Shown here: positions 27,801 through 37,785 of the stretch, one piece after another
Layout: each line of letters opens with the position of its first letter
Numbering within the stretch: the first letter of the stretch is position 1
Assembly (NCBI GenBank): GCA_030749235.1
Contig: JASMKM010000037.1
Location: 1 to 53,393, forward strand
Length of the DNA: 53,393 bases
From: Planctomycetota bacterium
GTDB taxonomy: Bacteria; Planctomycetota; UBA1135
Reading direction: 5' to 3'
Notes under the pieces: model-generated
What the model was told of the DNA's origin: nothing
The model's database searches: none
The model's input: only the letters and a program-made list of their open reading frames with translations
Translations under genes and position numbers: made by a program

Positions 27801-28544
27801 TTACTCGCCGACGCGCAAGACCTGCTGCAGCGAATCCTCGACGAGAAGCTCTTCACCGCCCGCGCCGTCTTCGCAATTCATGAGGCCAACGCCGATGGCG
27901 ACGACATCGTGGTCTACGACGAATCCGCAGCGGAGCACCGCCTTCCGATGTTGCGTCAGCAGCGTAAAGGTCGCCACGGTTCTTTCAACCGCTGCCTTTC
28001 GGATTACATTGCGCCTTCGCATGGGGGCGTGCGCGATCACTTGGGCTTGTTTGTGGTCAGCGCCGGATTCGGCGCGGCCGAGCTCGCCGACGAGTTCGAG
28101 GCTGACCACGACGATTACCATGCCATCATGGCCAAGGCCCTTGCCGATCGCTTGGCCGAAGCCTTCGCCGAACACTTACACCATCGGGTGCGCACCGAGT
28201 TCTGGGCTTATGCAAGCGAGGAGCAGAGCGACAACGAATCGCGTATTCGCGAACTCTATCGCGGCATTCGACCGGCACCGGGTTATCCTGCCTGCCCCGA
28301 TCACAGCCTCAAGGACGACATCTTTCGCATCCTCGGTGCGCAACAACGAATTGGCGTCAGCTTGACTGAATCACGCGCCATGATGCCGGCGGCTTCCGTC
28401 AGCGGCTTCTACTTCGCCAGCCCCGAAGCCAGTTACTTTGGCCTAGGCTCAATTGCGCAAGACCAAGTCGAGGATTACGCGCGTCGCCGAGAGATTCCGG
28501 TCGAGGAAGCCCAAGCACGGTTGGCTCCGAACATGCAAGGCTGA
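24858..28544 (+). CDS. metH: Cobalamin-dependent methionine synthase
   Basis: I start at ATG 24858, because an in-frame start at 24795 lies inside the riboswitch. The 1,228 residues equal the usual MetH length. Domains in order are: a homocysteine-binding barrel with zinc cysteines in '[11 protein letters not shown]' and '[11 protein letters not shown]'; a pterin-binding barrel ('[14 protein letters not shown]', '[13 protein letters not shown]'); the B12 cap and binding module with '[16 protein letters not shown]'; and the SAM-binding activation domain with '[14 protein letters not shown]'. It transfers the methyl group of 5-methyltetrahydrofolate to homocysteine. It is probably repressed by SAM through its leader. 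It is flanked by two opposite-strand paralogues. Confidence 0.97.
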   Translation: MTHQPPQRPSLAETLLERILVLDGAMGTMVQAHGLEEADYRGETFRDHSVPLKGNHDVLVLTRPDVIASVHDAYLEAGADVIETCTFCATSIGQADYQLEDQCYDLNRAAAEVARVSADAYTAKDPSKPRFVAGSMGPTNRMCSMSANVEDPGERATDFDAMCEAYLTQAQGLYDGGVDCLLVETIFDTLNAKAALFAIEQLFENRGKRIPVLVSGTITDASGRTLSGQTVEAFWTSVSHLPLLAVGFNCALGPEEMMPHVEAVAELADCHVLCYPNAGLPNEMGGYDLEPQPMAEYVRDLAQRGLVNIVGGCCGTTPEHIRAMSEAVQGCQPRVVPKVPPMACFSGLERLELREDSLFTNIGERTNVTGSRRFARLIREDDFDTALAVARQQVENGAQVIDINMDEGLLDSRIAMRKFLRLVASEPDIARVPIMIDSSRWEVIEEGLKNCQGRTIVNSLSLKEGEAEFRKYARLVRRYGAAVVVMAFDEQGQAVDVDRRLEICTRAVGILREEGYRDQDIILDLNVLAIATGLAEHDGYAASFLEALRLLKNKFPLVSFSGGISNLSFSFRGAEGIREALHAVFLYHAVKLGLDMGIVNAGRLPLYDDLDEHLRDCCEDLILARRPEAAEDLLEIAKGFLAQKEGGGQQAAEAAWRCEDVASRLGYAIIHGIGDYLEEDLPEALQRHGNPLAVIEGPLMDGMGVVGERFGSGRMFLPQVVKSARVMKRAVAWLEPHLEAAKQQVNSGGDSPKVLLATVKGDVHDIGKNIVGVILACNGFEVIDLGVMVPAKTILEAAVDQDVDIIGLSGLITPSLDEMIHVAKELERTGSDKPLLIGGATTSLAHSALRIAPQFSGSTVHATDASRAAQAVQALTSDTQREDFLQRNSSKQAEAKERHRRRKSKSGLLPIASARKRAEFLDWQRADLALPAKPGLHLLEDYPLESLVENIDWSPFFATWELKGRYPAILEDQTYGAQAKELLADAQDLLQRILDEKLFTARAVFAIHEANADGDDIVVYDESAAEHRLPMLRQQRKGRHGSFNRCLSDYIAPSHGGVRDHLGLFVVSAGFGAAELADEFEADHDDYHAIMAKALADRLAEAFAEHLHHRVRTEFWAYASEEQSDNESRIRELYRGIRPAPGYPACPDHSLKDDIFRILGAQQRIGVSLTESRAMMPAASVSGFYFASPEASYFGLGSIAQDQVEDYARRREIPVEEAQARLAPNMQG

Positions 28545-28559
28545 GGCCAACCAGCCTGC

Positions 28560-31178
28560 TCAGTCGGAACCCTCCATCTGCTTCACAAGGCGCTCGATGC
28601 TATCGGCATTGAGCTCGATGTCGAAGAACTGTTCACCGCCCAAGTCCTCGACCTGAATCGGCGCACTGCTTCCCGGTTCGGAGACTCCCCACCAGATATC
28701 GGCGTGGTCGCCGACATCTTGGGAGAGCTGCGCTTCCACCACGTAGGCACCGGCTTCCATGGCGTAGACCAGCTGCTCATGGTTTCCATCGAGCCCAAGG
28801 TGATTGTTGAACATGAACGAGGAGCGGCTGTGCGGGTCGGCAGGGCGAAGGCTCAGCGTGATCGAATAGCCGGCTGGCACGGCGTCGGGGTTGGTGACGC
28901 GTAGGCGCACCTTGATTCCGGCCTGGAAGGTGACTTCGGTATCTTCGCTGACACCTTTCAGTTGCATCTTGCGGAAGCCATACGCCGTGAGGTCCAAGTC
29001 AAGACCGGGTTTGGCGGTGACCACTTGCCAGTTGCCGTTCCAAGCCCAACTGTAATGATTCGGATCACCGATCATCACGCGCACGGGCTGCACCATTTGG
29101 CCTTCCTCATCGCGGAAGTCGAGTCGGAAAGTGCGCAGTTGGCCGCGTAGATCGATCTGGCCGACGTCGGTGGATTCTCCGTCGTCACTCAAGTTGATGA
29201 TGATGTTGTCCTGACGGAAGAACTCCTCATCGCTGTCGTCGCAACTCAACACCAGGTCATAAGTCCCCGGCGTCAATCCACGATGCTGGAACTTGCCGCT
29301 GGTCTCCACGTTGATGCCGAAGCTACTGACTATGTCGGAGTCGGTCACGCCATCCATGTGGCGCTCCAGGCGCAGCGAGATCTCCCTGCGCGGGATCTCC
29401 TTGTCGAGCAGCAAGACGCCGGTCAGGCCGCCGCCGACCACCATCGTGATCTCTAGGCCTTCCTCGCCAAGGCGCACCGGCTGATGCACATTGGGGTAAC
29501 GGGAGCTGGAGACCTGCAGGCGGTATTGCCCCGGCTCGAAGCGCCCAGCCATGGAGAAATGCCCATCCTTGTCGGTGTGCACGCGGCTCTCGAAGATGGA
29601 ATCCCAATGGAAATCATCCGGGCCGGTGCCATAGGTGCGGTTGCGCTCCAATCGGACCTCGGCTTCGCGCAGCGGCGTGCCGTCGGGCTTCAGCACCGTG
29701 CCGGAAGCGGCCAGCGGGGGAGTGGTCACCATCACGTCACCGAGGTCGGTGACGCCGGGCGGGAAGTTGCGACTCAAGTCGACCACCACATCCCGTTCCG
29801 GTTTCTTGCGCGTGGCCTTCATGACCAAGGTCAAGGTGCGCGTAGCCCCAGCTTGCAGTTCCGCCTGGTCGAGCTTGATCTGGAAGTACCCCTCCTCATC
29901 GGTGCGCACGCTTCCACCGGTCGAGGAGGACCCGTTCTCGTACTCCTCTTTCATGCGACTGCGCAGGGTGATGTTCGGTCCTGGCTTGCCCTCGCTGTTG
30001 ACCAAGCGCCCACGGATCACCGCCGCCTCCATGCCGATCTGCACCTCGACGTCTACATGCGGATGGCTGCGGGTGGGTCCTTCGATGGTCACCGTTCCGC
30101 TGAGGATCTCGTTCATGGTGGTGGCCTTGACCTCGATGTCTAGATCGAATCCGATACGAGGGATCGTCAGCCTGCCGGATTGGGTGGTGTCGACGAAGTC
30201 CTGTTGCTCGAACATTTCGTCCTCCTGCGGGGCAGCGTTGGGATCGATGATGTTCAGCAGGACGCCGACGTATTCCTCGACCGGATTGCCCTCCTGATCG
30301 ACTACTGTCACCGTCATCGAACCGGCATCGGGCATGACCAATTGCACGCCATCCTCGGGCAGGTCGCGCAGGTCGACCGCTTTCTCGACCGGTTCCTTGA
30401 ACAAGCCCATGATGGCGGCGTAGGTGGTGCCGGCCTCCACACGGTCGAGCAGCAACTGGAACAGGCGCAGGTTGGTCCACCCCTCCTCGTTGGTGTAGTT
30501 GCGCATCATGTCCTGCTGGAACATGTCTTCCTTCATGCGCAGGCCGACCGGCGCGCCTTCCACCGCAACGCCCCGTTCATCGACCACATGGATGCGCAGT
30601 AAGGCCACACGCTTGATCACCAGTTCAAGCTGGTCATCGACGGTGTCGGCGCTGAGGGTGAAGTCGAAGTGGGTGTTGGTCCGCCCGGCCAACAGGAAGT
30701 TGCCCTCCGGGTAGGGGATCATCACCTTGGCCTCCTTGTTGGTGCGATAGATCACGCCGAAGTCCTCGAACAAGGATTCGAAATCCGGCTGCTGCATCAT
30801 CTGCATCTGCAGGGTGGACTCATCGACCACGCCCATGTCCAGCACCATGACCTCGGCCAGCGGTAAGGCCTCGCCACCATCGGCGTCGACCACCGTCACT
30901 GTGATGCCTTCGGTAGCCGGCTCGGCGTATTGCACGTTCGGATCCTTGCCACCAAGTGCGGTCGGATCCAGGTCGGTACGTTGCAAGGCGCCGACCTCTT
31001 CCGGTTGCGGCAGGTCCTCCTCGCTCAGGTCGGTGATCTCCTCGACCTCCGGTTTCTCGATCTCGGCAGGCTCCGAAGCGTGTCCGTTCCCGATTAGGTC
31101 ATCCTGCGGCGGCGAGAGAATCAACCAGACTGAGACTCCCAGCAGGACAACCAAGGATAAAAATGCAAGCAGACGCAT
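28560..31178 (-). CDS. Membrane-anchored carboxypeptidase-regulatory-like multidomain protein (paralogue B)
   Basis: The 872-residue protein begins with a membrane anchor ('LLAFLSLVVLLGVSVWLIL'), then a long acidic linker and beta-sandwich repeats such as 'ITVTVVDADGGEALPLAEV', 'RIHVVDERGVAVEGAPVGL', 'GTVLKPDGTPLREAEVRL' and 'DKDGHFSMAGRFEPGQYRL'. Repeat spacing, anchor and the 'Q-RTDLDP'-like junction after the acidic linker (paralogue A has 'TRSDLNP') show common descent. It ends 15 bases from the convergent metH stop. No catalytic residues are visible. An envelope scaffold or ligand-binding role is an inference. Confidence 0.8.
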   Translation of the reverse strand: MRLLAFLSLVVLLGVSVWLILSPPQDDLIGNGHASEPAEIEKPEVEEITDLSEEDLPQPEEVGALQRTDLDPTALGGKDPNVQYAEPATEGITVTVVDADGGEALPLAEVMVLDMGVVDESTLQMQMMQQPDFESLFEDFGVIYRTNKEAKVMIPYPEGNFLLAGRTNTHFDFTLSADTVDDQLELVIKRVALLRIHVVDERGVAVEGAPVGLRMKEDMFQQDMMRNYTNEEGWTNLRLFQLLLDRVEAGTTYAAIMGLFKEPVEKAVDLRDLPEDGVQLVMPDAGSMTVTVVDQEGNPVEEYVGVLLNIIDPNAAPQEDEMFEQQDFVDTTQSGRLTIPRIGFDLDIEVKATTMNEILSGTVTIEGPTRSHPHVDVEVQIGMEAAVIRGRLVNSEGKPGPNITLRSRMKEEYENGSSSTGGSVRTDEEGYFQIKLDQAELQAGATRTLTLVMKATRKKPERDVVVDLSRNFPPGVTDLGDVMVTTPPLAASGTVLKPDGTPLREAEVRLERNRTYGTGPDDFHWDSIFESRVHTDKDGHFSMAGRFEPGQYRLQVSSSRYPNVHQPVRLGEEGLEITMVVGGGLTGVLLLDKEIPRREISLRLERHMDGVTDSDIVSSFGINVETSGKFQHRGLTPGTYDLVLSCDDSDEEFFRQDNIIINLSDDGESTDVGQIDLRGQLRTFRLDFRDEEGQMVQPVRVMIGDPNHYSWAWNGNWQVVTAKPGLDLDLTAYGFRKMQLKGVSEDTEVTFQAGIKVRLRVTNPDAVPAGYSITLSLRPADPHSRSSFMFNNHLGLDGNHEQLVYAMEAGAYVVEAQLSQDVGDHADIWWGVSEPGSSAPIQVEDLGGEQFFDIELNADSIERLVKQMEGSD

Positions 31179-31244
31179 GGCGAATCATAGCAAGTGGTTT
31201 TCATTGCAGCAGTCACGGCCCGGCGGATTCGCTACGATTCCAGC

Positions 31245-32351
31245 ATGCGGAATTCGAATCGCACCGTCCTGATTCTGCTCAGCATTCTGGCAACCATCCT
31301 GGTGGGATGGGTACTGCATGTAGGCGCAGCCATCTTGCAGCCACTTGTGATTGCATTTCTGCTCGCCAGTATGTTGCAGCCGGTCGTGGTGCGGCTTGCG
31401 CGCTGGCATATCCCACCGGCCTTGACGGTCATCGCCTTGGTTGCGGTGTTGTTCGTCGGTCTTGCCCAAGCCGGCATCCTGCTGCAGGAGAACATTAGCC
31501 AGTTCCTTGGGCAAGCACGCGAAGACGGTGCCCAAGTCACCGCGCCCATTGACCCGAGTGCCGAGGTCCGTCCCGAGGATTCCCTCGACTGGCCATTGGT
31601 GGTTGCCGGCCTGGAAGAGCGCATGCAGAACTCGTCGATGCCCGACGCCGCTCGCAGCCTGATTGCATCTTCCCTGAACGACCTTGACCTGGAAGGCTTA
31701 GCGCGGGGAGTCCTTGGCAGTGGGCTTGGCTTCTCGCGTGCACTGACTCTGGTGATGATCTACATGATCTTCATCTTCGCCGAGCAGAAGGTCTTTCGAC
31801 GCAAGATCCTGTCGATAGCCGGCCCGCGTGAGAACGAGGCACGTCGCGTCCTGGATACCATCGGCCGCGGCATTCAGAAGTATCTCGGGGTGAAGACTGC
31901 GGTGTCGTTGATGACCGGCTCCCTGTGCTACCTGGTGATGACCATGCTGGGTGTACCTTTCGCGTTGTTGTTTGGCTTGTTGACCTTCATGCTCAACTAC
32001 ATCCCGACCTTCGGGTCGATCATCGCAGGCATCTTCCCGACGGTCACCATGTTGGCCTTCGAGGGATCTTGGGAGAAGGCCCTCATCGTCGCCGGTGCCT
32101 ACTTGGCCGTGAACCTCACCCTCGGTAGCTTCCTCGAGCCGAAGATCCTTGGTCGAGAATTGAACCTGTCACCCTTGGTCATCATCGTTTCGGTGGTGGT
32201 GTGGGCAGGAATCTGGGGTGTGGTGGGTGCTTTCTTGGCGGTGCCGTTGACCTCCGCCATTCAGATCGTGCTGTTGGCCTCCGAGCGAACAAAACCTGTG
32301 GCAGTTTTGTTGTCGATTGGTCCGCCAGCGGAACGAAAAGCGCCGGATTAG
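31245..32351 (+). CDS. AI-2E family transporter
   Basis: The start at ATG 31245 leaves room for the divergent gene that begins at 31178. The 368-residue membrane protein has about seven to eight helices. It shows family features: an N-terminal helix pair ('AAILQPLVIAFLLASMLQPVV'), a soluble loop, 'IGRGIQKYLGVKTAVSLMTG', and the conserved 'LLTFMLNYIPTFGSIIAG' and 'LEPKILGRELNLSPLVII'. Members export varied small solutes, including AI-2 or sodium/protons in studied cases. The substrate here is unknown. It is convergent with asd. Confidence 0.9.
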   Translation: MRNSNRTVLILLSILATILVGWVLHVGAAILQPLVIAFLLASMLQPVVVRLARWHIPPALTVIALVAVLFVGLAQAGILLQENISQFLGQAREDGAQVTAPIDPSAEVRPEDSLDWPLVVAGLEERMQNSSMPDAARSLIASSLNDLDLEGLARGVLGSGLGFSRALTLVMIYMIFIFAEQKVFRRKILSIAGPRENEARRVLDTIGRGIQKYLGVKTAVSLMTGSLCYLVMTMLGVPFALLFGLLTFMLNYIPTFGSIIAGIFPTVTMLAFEGSWEKALIVAGAYLAVNLTLGSFLEPKILGRELNLSPLVIIVSVVVWAGIWGVVGAFLAVPLTSAIQIVLLASERTKPVAVLLSIGPPAERKAPD

Positions 32352-32366
32352 CACTACCGGCTGCAC

Positions 32367-33314
32367 TCAATGGGGCAGCAACTCCTCGGCAATCTGCACG
32401 GCGTTGGTGGCAGCACCTTTGCGTAGGTTGTCGCACGCCAGCCAGAAATGCAGCTCGTTGGACTCATTGCCTTGGCGCAAGCGCCCAACATGGACCATGT
32501 CATTGCCAACGCAATCCAACACGCTCGGGTAGTCGGTTCGCTTATACAGTTGCATGCCTGCCATCGAGGCGAAGCAATCCCGGGCCTGATCCACGCTGAA
32601 GCTGTCGCGTAGTTCCACATGAACCGTCATCGCGTGTCCCACCGCCACGGGCACGCGCACACAACTGGCCATGATCTTCATCTGCGGCTTGGCCAGCAGC
32701 CGTTGCGTCTCGACCACCAACCGCAATTCCTCGGCGCTGACGCCATTGGCGTCGAAGTCGTCGCACTGCGGAATCAGGTTGCCGACCAAGGGTTTGGCGA
32801 AAGGATTTGGGCCACCTTCAAGGCACTGCAGACCAGGGCGTCCGGCACCACTGGCAGCCTGCATGGTGGTGACGAACACCTTTTCAATCACGCGCTGCTT
32901 GTGCAAGGCCGCAAGGGCGATGACCAAAGGCACGTTGGTGCAGTTGGGACTGGCGATGATGCCATGATGCATCCGTAAGTTCTCAGCATTGATTTCAGGA
33001 ACTACCAAGGGCACGTCGTCGTCCAAGCGCCAAGCCGGTGACAGGTCAATCACCAAGCAACCGGCGGCGACCAAGCGTGGCGCTTGGAGACGCGAGACTT
33101 CGGTGGGGGCTGCGAGGAAGACCAAGTCGGCATCGGCGGCTGCGGCCGGTTGATTGCCTCGCGGCGAGATGGCAGTGATCGATCGCGACGGGAATTCGCG
33201 CTCCTGCAAGCAATCCATGATCTGGCCACCCACCAGCCCCGATGCGCCGACCACGGCAATGCGTGGCTTCGCAGGCAGCAGGGCACCGCGGTCATTGGAG
33301 GTCGGCGATTTCAT
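32367..33314 (-). CDS. asd: Aspartate-semialdehyde dehydrogenase
   Basis: From ATG 33314 the protein is 315 residues. It has an NADP-binding 'IAVVGASGLVGGQIM', catalytic Cys125 in 'ASPNCTNVP', 'VTTMQAASGAGRPGL', and the catalytic His region 'VPVAVGHAMTVHVEL'. It converts aspartyl phosphate to aspartate semialdehyde for lysine/diaminopimelate, threonine and methionine synthesis. The frame stays open to 33446, but the added 44 residues have no family match. It is slightly short for the family but has all core motifs. Confidence 0.92.
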   Translation of the reverse strand: MKSPTSNDRGALLPAKPRIAVVGASGLVGGQIMDCLQEREFPSRSITAISPRGNQPAAAADADLVFLAAPTEVSRLQAPRLVAAGCLVIDLSPAWRLDDDVPLVVPEINAENLRMHHGIIASPNCTNVPLVIALAALHKQRVIEKVFVTTMQAASGAGRPGLQCLEGGPNPFAKPLVGNLIPQCDDFDANGVSAEELRLVVETQRLLAKPQMKIMASCVRVPVAVGHAMTVHVELRDSFSVDQARDCFASMAGMQLYKRTDYPSVLDCVGNDMVHVGRLRQGNESNELHFWLACDNLRKGAATNAVQIAEELLPH

Positions 33315-33376
33315 GGTAAGGCCATCATAGGATTCAGGGCCTACTTTGGATTCGTGAGTGCTAGACTCCTTGGGAT

Positions 33377-34381
33377 TTGGCACGCCTACTTCCCGGCATC
33401 CTGTTGGCCACCTTGTTGGCGTGGGCAGCGAAGACTCTTGCAGCAACCTCGCTGTTTCACGACCGCCTACACATGGGTGCGTTGTTGGTGGTCATCCTGT
33501 TGGGCATGGGCCTGCGCTTGATCCTGCCTTTGCCGCAATGGGCAGTTCCGGGCCTGGAGACCTCCCGTAAGCCAATCCTGCGATGGGCGGTCGCAGCCTT
33601 GGGTCTGCGTTTGAGCTTAGGAGATCTCGCCACCATCGGCCTACCCTCCTTGGTGGTGGTCTCGATCACCACCGTGGTCGGCGTGGCCTTCGGCTGGTGG
33701 GTGGCTAGGCGCTTGCGCTTGCCAAAGGAGCTTGGCTTGCTGATCGGTGTCGGCGGCGCCGTGTGTGGAGCCTCGGCAATCGTCGCTGCTGACACGGTGG
33801 TGCAGGCGGACAAACGTGATTCCGCTGTCGCCATTGGTGTAATCACCCTATTGGGAACCATCGGCATCTTCCTCTACCCCTTTTTGAAGCCGCTGTTGGG
33901 CATGGACGATTTCAATTATGGCCTTTGGGCAGGAGCCAGCCTGCACGAGACTGCACAGGTGGTCGCGGCCGGCGAGACCGTAAGTGCGAAGGCGACCGAA
34001 GTCGCCACCGTGTCCAAGCTGGTGCGCATCTGCTGGCTGGCACCAATCGTCTGGTACCTGGCGCGCGCGCGCCGACGTTCGTCCGCAGGCTCCGGTGAGG
34101 CCCATGTCTCCCCAATGCCGTGGTTCCTGGTCGCCTTCGTGCTGTTCGCCGCGGTCAACTCCCTGCATTGGTTGCCTGAGCAAGGTTGGTTCGGAACGAC
34201 CAACTTGAAGCAAGGAGGTAGTTGGTTGATGGCCATCGGCATGGCAGGCGTAGGCCTGCAGACCAGCTTGCGCGACCTAATCCATGTTGGCGCGCGACCG
34301 GTCTTCGCAGGTGCGGTGCAATGGCTGCTGATGGCAGTGCTGTCCTGCGCCCTGATTCTGGCGATCGCTGCCCTGGCCTAA
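33377..34381 (+). CDS. YeiH/UPF0324 family putative sulfate exporter
   Basis: The 334-residue protein has about ten membrane helices. Family blocks include 'LLPGILLATLLAWAAKTL', 'GAVCGASAIVAADTVVQA', 'GVITLLGTIGIFLYPFL', 'GLWAGASLHETAQVVAAG' and 'VSKLVRICWLAPIV'. Start is a TTG at 33377, and no ATG fits the conserved N-terminus. The family is named putative sulfate exporter from limited evidence, so the substrate is uncertain. It is divergent from asd with a 62-base gap. Confidence 0.85.
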   Translation: MARLLPGILLATLLAWAAKTLAATSLFHDRLHMGALLVVILLGMGLRLILPLPQWAVPGLETSRKPILRWAVAALGLRLSLGDLATIGLPSLVVVSITTVVGVAFGWWVARRLRLPKELGLLIGVGGAVCGASAIVAADTVVQADKRDSAVAIGVITLLGTIGIFLYPFLKPLLGMDDFNYGLWAGASLHETAQVVAAGETVSAKATEVATVSKLVRICWLAPIVWYLARARRRSSAGSGEAHVSPMPWFLVAFVLFAAVNSLHWLPEQGWFGTTNLKQGGSWLMAIGMAGVGLQTSLRDLIHVGARPVFAGAVQWLLMAVLSCALILAIAALA

Positions 34382-34902
34382 GTCCTCGGGTGCAGCGGGT
34401 TTACCGGCTGAAGCATCGGAGGTACAGGGGACCCCCCGGGTCGAAAAAAGCCGCTAGAGAGAATGATGCCTAAGTCGCCGCCAACCCCCACGGTGTCGGC
34501 GAAAAAGAAACACAATTCACCCTAGCGAGCCGGAAACCTTTACCTGTTTTACACCTTCATAGCATTGTCGAAGGCATAGCAACTAAGGAAGGTCAGAAGC
34601 AAAAGGTTGCCGGCAACTTGATTTAATTTGGTCCCGCTTCGCTTTCGAAGTGCATAAGGATACGGTCTCGCAACTCCGTTGGCATCCTCCCTCCGGACAA
34701 TTCTTGACAAGCGTCGGGTGTGACATCCACAGTCGGAAACGGAATGTTGCAACGTCTGCAAGTTTCATCGAATACCCGAGGATGTCCTTCAGAATTAACG
34801 CCAGGCGGAACTCCATGGCAGGTGTGGAGGGAGGAGTAAAAACGCGCACGAAGCGCAGATTATCGGGTAAAATAGTCTTGGTTTGTCTTCCCGCAAATCC
34901 CC
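34382..34902. other. 521-base intergenic region without a recognisable gene
   Basis: All six frames are broken by stops or give peptides that I do not recognise. A TTGACA at 34704 lacks a good partner at the expected spacing. A TAAAAT at 34867-34872, about 30 bases before the next start, could be a -10 box. A GACCC/GGGTC stem near 34429-34441 is followed by A residues rather than T, so it is not a plus-strand terminator. Base composition is more A+T-rich than the flanking genes. Confidence 0.5.
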
Positions 34903-36135
34903 ATGATTCTCTCCCTCATCGCATTATGTGCTTTGCAGCACTCATTTGAGATCCCCGGCACGTCCCATTGGGACGGTTTGGGAATGTCAACATTCGTCCT
35001 GGACGACATCACCGGTGACGGCATTGCTGAAATCGGCACGGGGGCATTTTGTACTGATTTTAACGGTATTAATTCGGGCTCAGTTTATATCTATGATGGC
35101 GCTAGCCTGACTCAGATTCGTCGCCACGATGGGGTGATGGCACCCTCGCAGCTTGGCCGTTTCGCCACCGCACTGAAGGATCTCGATGGCGATGGCGTTT
35201 CCGATTACGCAGCCGGTGCTCCACTCGAAAGCACGAATCATTTCCGCGCCGGTGCAGTTTACGTTTGGTCAGGCGCTACCGGCCAGCGCTTGGCTTGGGT
35301 GCATGGGACCAAGGCCAATGGCCACTTCGGGGTCTCCATCGCCAGCATCGATGACATCGACGGCGACAGCATTCCCGACATTCTGGTTGGCGCCCCTGGG
35401 GAATACAACGGCGATGGCGTGGTCTATGCCTTCAGTGGCGATGGCAGCGGCGAGATCGGTCGTTACTACGGGCAATCCTCTGGTGGCGGCCTGGGCACGG
35501 GTTTGGCTGCTTTGGACGACACCAATGGCGACGGCATCTCCGATTTCGTGGTCGGTGAACCTTATGCGCGCAGTAACCGTGGTGATGTTCACCTAATCAG
35601 TGGCGCTTCGATCACCCGCATCCGCCGCATCAGGGGGCAGAGCACCAACGCCTGGTTCGGCTACCGTCTTGCAGGCGTTGGCGATGCTGACTTGGATGGC
35701 ATAACCGATTTCCTGGTCGGTGAGCCGTGCAAGGACACCGTGCACCTCTATAACAAGTCCGGCAACCTCATCCGCAGCCATATCGGTCCTGGCTCAAGCG
35801 GTGGACTGAAGCAAGGGTGGGGGCACTCGCTGGCTGGTGCCGGCGACGTCAATGGCGATGGTCGCGATGATTATGTGATTGGTGCGCCTGGTGAATGGGC
35901 TGGTTACTCATACCAATCGCCAGGGAACGACACCATCGTCTTCAATGGCCGTAACGGTAGTACCTTGATGTCCTACTCGGCAGCGGAGGTCGATGACTGC
36001 TTCGGCGCGTCGGTGACGGTTGGGCGCGCCTACACCGGGACCAACCAAAAATTATTGTTGATCGGTGCTCCAGCGGCAGGGGACATTCAGGGCAATCATG
36101 CGGTAGGGATGCTCTGCGGGATTGTGCTTCCGTAA
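34903..36135 (+). CDS. Secreted FG-GAP/integrin-alpha-type beta-propeller protein
   Basis: The 410-residue protein starts with a short signal peptide and contains about six FG-GAP repeats with calcium-loop-like segments: 'DITGDGIAEIGTG', 'DLDGDGVSDYAAGAP', 'DIDGDSIPDILVGAPG', 'DTNGDGISDFVVGEP', 'DADLDGITDFLVGEP' and 'DVNGDGRDDYVIGAPGE'. Each is followed by 'G..Y.FSG'-type strands. This makes a seven-bladed integrin-like propeller likely. Such proteins are abundant in planctomycetes and thought to mediate surface binding, but the ligand is unknown. It precedes the metallopeptidase pair on the same strand by about 97 bases. Confidence 0.9.
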   Translation: MILSLIALCALQHSFEIPGTSHWDGLGMSTFVLDDITGDGIAEIGTGAFCTDFNGINSGSVYIYDGASLTQIRRHDGVMAPSQLGRFATALKDLDGDGVSDYAAGAPLESTNHFRAGAVYVWSGATGQRLAWVHGTKANGHFGVSIASIDDIDGDSIPDILVGAPGEYNGDGVVYAFSGDGSGEIGRYYGQSSGGGLGTGLAALDDTNGDGISDFVVGEPYARSNRGDVHLISGASITRIRRIRGQSTNAWFGYRLAGVGDADLDGITDFLVGEPCKDTVHLYNKSGNLIRSHIGPGSSGGLKQGWGHSLAGAGDVNGDGRDDYVIGAPGEWAGYSYQSPGNDTIVFNGRNGSTLMSYSAAEVDDCFGASVTVGRAYTGTNQKLLLIGAPAAGDIQGNHAVGMLCGIVLP

Positions 36136-36231
36136 CTGAGGTGGCCGTAATATGGATAAAGGCAACGAAGATGCGGGTAGCTTCACACATGGAATGCGGA
36201 ACTTAGGCGGGAATTCAGCGTCAAGGAAGAG

Positions 36232-37761
36232 ATGGCCCTAACTCTCTCCCTAATCTCCACCATGGCGCTCGCCTGTCCAGCGAGCGCCCAAAGCATCGAT
36301 CATGATCGAGTCCCGCAACTGTTCGCTGCAACCCTGAACGCACCACTAGTCGCTGCCAGTTCCGAGGATGCTTCGATTCGCAAGCGCTTGGTCGAGATCG
36401 ATATCGACCAATTGACCACGGCTACGGAATACCTCAGCCTGAACCTGTTCGCTGACATAGAGCTGGTCGCCAAGTTCGATCGCCTTGAGCAGGCCTACGG
36501 TGGAGGCACCGTCTGGGTCGGTTCAATCATCGGTAGCGAGGCTGAGTCGGCGATTTTCTCAGTGATGGGCAATGCCGTGGCCGGTTCGATCACTTGGGAC
36601 GGGCAGCTCTGCCAGGTCGATTTCGGCGGCAACGGAACGCATTGGATCAATCTCGTCGACACTGCAGCGATGCCACGTTGCGGCACGGATGCTTCGCATG
36701 CGGTGACGTCGGCGCCGGGCGAGAGCCAGGTAAATGGCGCTGGCGGTCGTGCAGGCAATCCGGACATCGATGTCATGGTGGTCTACTCAACTGCGGCCAA
36801 GAACGCCGTCGGCGGCACCAATGCGATGCAAAGCCGTATTAACTTGGCGATTACCGAAAGCAACTCAGCCTACAACTTTAGTGGTGTCACTCAGGAATTG
36901 GTCCTGGTCCATACCGAGGAAATGATTGGCTACACCGAGCCTTCGAGCTTCAGCCAGATCCTGACCGACCTCAGAACCACCAACGATGGCGACATGGATA
37001 ACGTGCACGCCTTGCGCGATCAATACGCCGCTGACTGCGTCAGTATGATTTGCCGTAATGGTCAGTATTGCGGTATCGCTTACCTGATGACCAACCCGAG
37101 TCCGGGTTTTCAGAGCTCGGCCTTTAGCGTGTGCAACTACAGCTGCATGACCGGCTACTACAGTTTCAGTCACGAGCTCGGTCACAACATGGGTTCAAAC
37201 CATGATCCGCAGAATGCCAGCTCCGGTGCCTACTCTTACAGCTTCGGCTATCGCACCTCGAACAACGCCTACCGGACGGTGATGGCCTACTCACCAGGCA
37301 CGCGCGTGATGCGTTTCTCCGGTCCGAGCGTGACCTACGGAGGCTACACCATGGGCAACAGTTCCCAGGACAACGCTCGTTCGCTGAACAACACGGCGCC
37401 GATTGTGGCCGACTGGCGCGATGGCGGTACGGGTGGCGGCCCTGGTGGCCCGACCATGAACGTGCCTACCCTGACCGCAGGTCAGTACGCAATTTTTAGC
37501 ATGGATGACTGCACGCCGAACAGCGTCGCCTACATCTACTACAGCACCACAGGCGGCGTCGGTCCTACTTCCACCGCTTACGGCATGGCTGATTTGACCG
37601 CGCCCTTGAGCACCTTGCCCTTCCTGAACGTCGATAACAACGGTTACGGTTCGGTGGCTGTGCGCGTGCCTTCACGTGGCGCCGGTGTGACCGCCTGGTT
37701 CCAAGGTGTCGATGTCAGCACTGCCGAGTGGAGTTCCAGCTACCAGACCACAGTCCAGTAG
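36232..37761 (+). CDS. Secreted reprolysin-like zinc metallopeptidase (copy 1)
   Basis: A strong AAGGAAGAG precedes ATG 36232. The 509-residue protein has a signal peptide ending at 'ACPASAQ', a prodomain-like beta region (to about residue 175), and an M12-type catalytic domain opening 'DIDVMVVYSTAAKNAVGG'. The zinc site is 'SHELGHNMGSNHD' near residue 313, matching HExxHxxGxxHD, with the Met-turn in 'TVMAYSPG'. Several cysteine pairs suggest disulfides. The last 100 or so residues form a beta-rich module shared with its neighbour. It is probably an extracellular protease. It is a tandem paralogue of the next gene, 24 bases away. Confidence 0.92.
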   Translation: MALTLSLISTMALACPASAQSIDHDRVPQLFAATLNAPLVAASSEDASIRKRLVEIDIDQLTTATEYLSLNLFADIELVAKFDRLEQAYGGGTVWVGSIIGSEAESAIFSVMGNAVAGSITWDGQLCQVDFGGNGTHWINLVDTAAMPRCGTDASHAVTSAPGESQVNGAGGRAGNPDIDVMVVYSTAAKNAVGGTNAMQSRINLAITESNSAYNFSGVTQELVLVHTEEMIGYTEPSSFSQILTDLRTTNDGDMDNVHALRDQYAADCVSMICRNGQYCGIAYLMTNPSPGFQSSAFSVCNYSCMTGYYSFSHELGHNMGSNHDPQNASSGAYSYSFGYRTSNNAYRTVMAYSPGTRVMRFSGPSVTYGGYTMGNSSQDNARSLNNTAPIVADWRDGGTGGGPGGPTMNVPTLTAGQYAIFSMDDCTPNSVAYIYYSTTGGVGPTSTAYGMADLTAPLSTLPFLNVDNNGYGSVAVRVPSRGAGVTAWFQGVDVSTAEWSSSYQTTVQ

Positions 37762-37785
37762 GTCAGCTTCCATACAGTCCGCGCC

